This document shows, in pieces, positions 62,886 through 64,000 of a DNA stretch of 64,000 bases. A program made the translations under genes and the position numbers. Source of the DNA: an uncultured Lachnospiraceae bacterium (GTDB taxonomy: Bacteria; Bacillota; Clostridia; Lachnospirales; Lachnospiraceae). The stretch spans positions 1-64,000 of the forward strand of contig CAJTJZ010000006.1 in the NCBI GenBank assembly GCA_910576895.1, read 5' to 3'. The notes beneath the pieces are model-generated. The model saw only the letters and a list, made by a program, of their open reading frames with translations, made no database searches and was not told the origin of the DNA. Numbering within the stretch: the first letter of the stretch is position 1; each line of letters opens with the position of its first letter.

Positions 62886-64000
62886 TTATTTAGAACAAAA
62901 AATTCGTACCTGTAATGGCTGTAAACAAATTTTATTTCCTTCTAGTTGTTCTCCACTTTCTATATCTTTTAATACTATCGTTTCCTTCAGTAAAACACTT
63001 TGTTCTATAGAATTAAAATTCATAAAGAAATAATATACTTCTCCATCGCCTTCTCGTTTTTGAACAGAAATTCCATCTGGCAATTTTTCTGCAAATGGAA
63101 AATTACTTTCTAAGGAAATTTCTTTTGCAAGCAATTTATAGAAATCTCTTAAAAATTCTACTTCTGTACGTGCTGCAATATGATAAGCCATTCCTTTTCC
63201 AAAAGGATGCTTTGTAACCGCAGGCATTCCTTTATAAAAATCATCGTCATAACAAGCAAGCACTTCCGTATTTTCAAGTGGATGAACAATTGCACAATAA
63301 TCTTTTACAGAATATGTCTTTTTTGGAAGATCTCCATTATGCCATGTAAAACTATTTCTATCTTCTGGATAGAGGGAATCAATTTCTTCTTCCCATACAC
63401 CAATCACTTGCTTTAAGTCATTTCCGGGAAAACCACCAAGGAAACAAAGATCTGTTTCATCTACATAACCAGTTACATAAGTTGTTACTAGTGTTCCACC
63501 TTGTTCTACAAATTGTTTCATACGCTTTGCTATATCACCACGAAGCATATAAAGCATGGGTGCTATTACAAGTTGATAGTTATCAAGCGGTTGTGTCATA
63601 TCAATAACATCACTTGCAATGGATTCTTGCCAAAGTGCTTCATAATTTTCTATACAAGTACGCTCATATTGTTTACTTTCCTGACTTAATCCATTCATAT
63701 CTTCGATTGCCCAACGGTTTTCATAATCATAAATAATTGCTGCCTTTGCATAAACATTTGTTCCGCGAAGAGAATCACATTTATGCAAGAACTCTCCAAG
63801 ACATTTACATTCCTGAAATACTCTTGTATGCTCTGATCCATCATGATCTATGATAGCACCATGAAATTTTTCTTCTGCTCCACGTCCTTTTCTCCATTGA
63901 AAATACTGCACAGAATCAGAACCATGAGCAATTGCTTGTATAGAAGATAATATATTCATTCCCGGTCGTTTTAATTTATTTACATGCTGCCAATTTACAA
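62886..64000 (-). CDS. GH42 beta-galactosidase, C-terminal part
   Basis: The frame is open to the window edge, reading VNWQHVNKLKRPGMN before the internal Met at 63959, so the 5' part is missing. The visible 371 residues cover the end of the GH42 barrel (AIAHGSDSVQYFQWRKGRGAEEKFHGAI), the trimerisation beta domain (VDMTQPL-like DYQLVIAPMLYMLRGDIAKRM, EQGGTLVTTYVTG), and the C-terminal beta sandwich. The catalytic nucleophile lies outside the window. It should release galactose from beta- or alpha-L-arabino-galactosides, as members of the family do. Confidence 0.9.
   Translation of the reverse strand, partial: VNWQHVNKLKRPGMNILSSIQAIAHGSDSVQYFQWRKGRGAEEKFHGAIIDHDGSEHTRVFQECKCLGEFLHKCDSLRGTNVYAKAAIIYDYENRWAIEDMNGLSQESKQYERTCIENYEALWQESIASDVIDMTQPLDNYQLVIAPMLYMLRGDIAKRMKQFVEQGGTLVTTYVTGYVDETDLCFLGGFPGNDLKQVIGVWEEEIDSLYPEDRNSFTWHNGDLPKKTYSVKDYCAIVHPLENTEVLACYDDDFYKGMPAVTKHPFGKGMAYHIAARTEVEFLRDFYKLLAKEISLESNFPFAEKLPDGISVQKREGDGEVYYFFMNFNSIEQSVLLKETIVLKDIESGEQLEGNKICLQPLQVRIFCSK

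Overview
The window is a 64 kb piece of an AT-rich, low-GC Firmicutes chromosome, most likely from a spore-forming anaerobic gut Clostridium relative of the Lachnospiraceae type. This rests on AT-biased codon use, strong GGAGG ribosome binding sites, sporulation genes (ylbJ, spmA, a TepA-type ClpP homologue, a SleB-type hydrolase), the [FeFe]-hydrogenase maturase HydG, a bacterial GlnRS, and several arabinan/arabinoxylan and galactoside hydrolases. The genus call is inference. There is no CRISPR array, rRNA or prophage.

Layout. 1-6.2 kb: start of queE (minus), an orphan sugar-binding lipoprotein and a GH51-type arabinofuranosidase with a one-base frameshift. 6.3-9.7 kb: ackA, apt, a YqeG phosphatase, a small unknown gene and a RelB/YafQ toxin-antitoxin pair. 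9.8-19.8 kb: TepA-like protease (minus), a frameshifted double solute-binding/degenerate-GGDEF membrane sensor, a CapD-like sugar epimerase/dehydratase, rsmD-coaD-coiled-coil gene, convergent ylbJ, and pepF. 19.8-25.7 kb: a very large RelA/SpoT-domain protein, larC, tRNA-Gly(CCC) and an L,D-transpeptidase. 25.75-26.14 kb: a structured non-coding element bounded by two related 57-nt hairpin repeats, touching the start of recJ. 26.1-32.5 kb: recJ, a VWA/MoxR-ATPase pair and hydG. 32.5-34.4 kb: a complete insertion sequence with terminal repeats and a 6-bp target duplication, inserted between hydG and an rrf2 regulator. 34.4-45 kb: rrf2, cupin, SleB hydrolase, glnS, DUF2225, spmA, a deacetylase, NUDIX, CorA, and a four-gene ECF sigma/anti-sigma/membrane operon. 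45-49 kb: a PocR-sensor protein and a large secreted GH43 enzyme. 49.5-51.5 kb: a decayed IS607-type element whose serine recombinase is dead but whose TnpB is intact. 51.5-55.4 kb: an AgrC/AgrA-like two-component pair with an ABC exporter. 55.4-57.3 kb: lrgA-lrgB with a FadR-type GntR regulator (frameshifted) and a perfect 17-bp operator. 57.3-64 kb (all minus): a GH10-like secreted protein, a small membrane protein, argC-argB-argD, and the end of a GH42 beta-galactosidase.

How the genes fit together. The carbohydrate genes (binding lipoprotein, GH51, GH43, GH42) point to use of plant arabinose- and galactose-containing polysaccharides, with fermentation to acetate through AckA and hydrogen metabolism through HydG. 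LrgAB with its GntR regulator is probably a pyruvate or related acid transport unit. Three otherwise ordinary genes carry single-base losses in short homopolymers, which suggests either recent decay or residual sequencing error. The points most worth checking are the hairpin-bounded RNA element before recJ, the stranded but intact TnpB with its hairpin-rich 3' region, the oversized RelA/SpoT-domain protein, and the operators at lrgAB and the GH43 gene.
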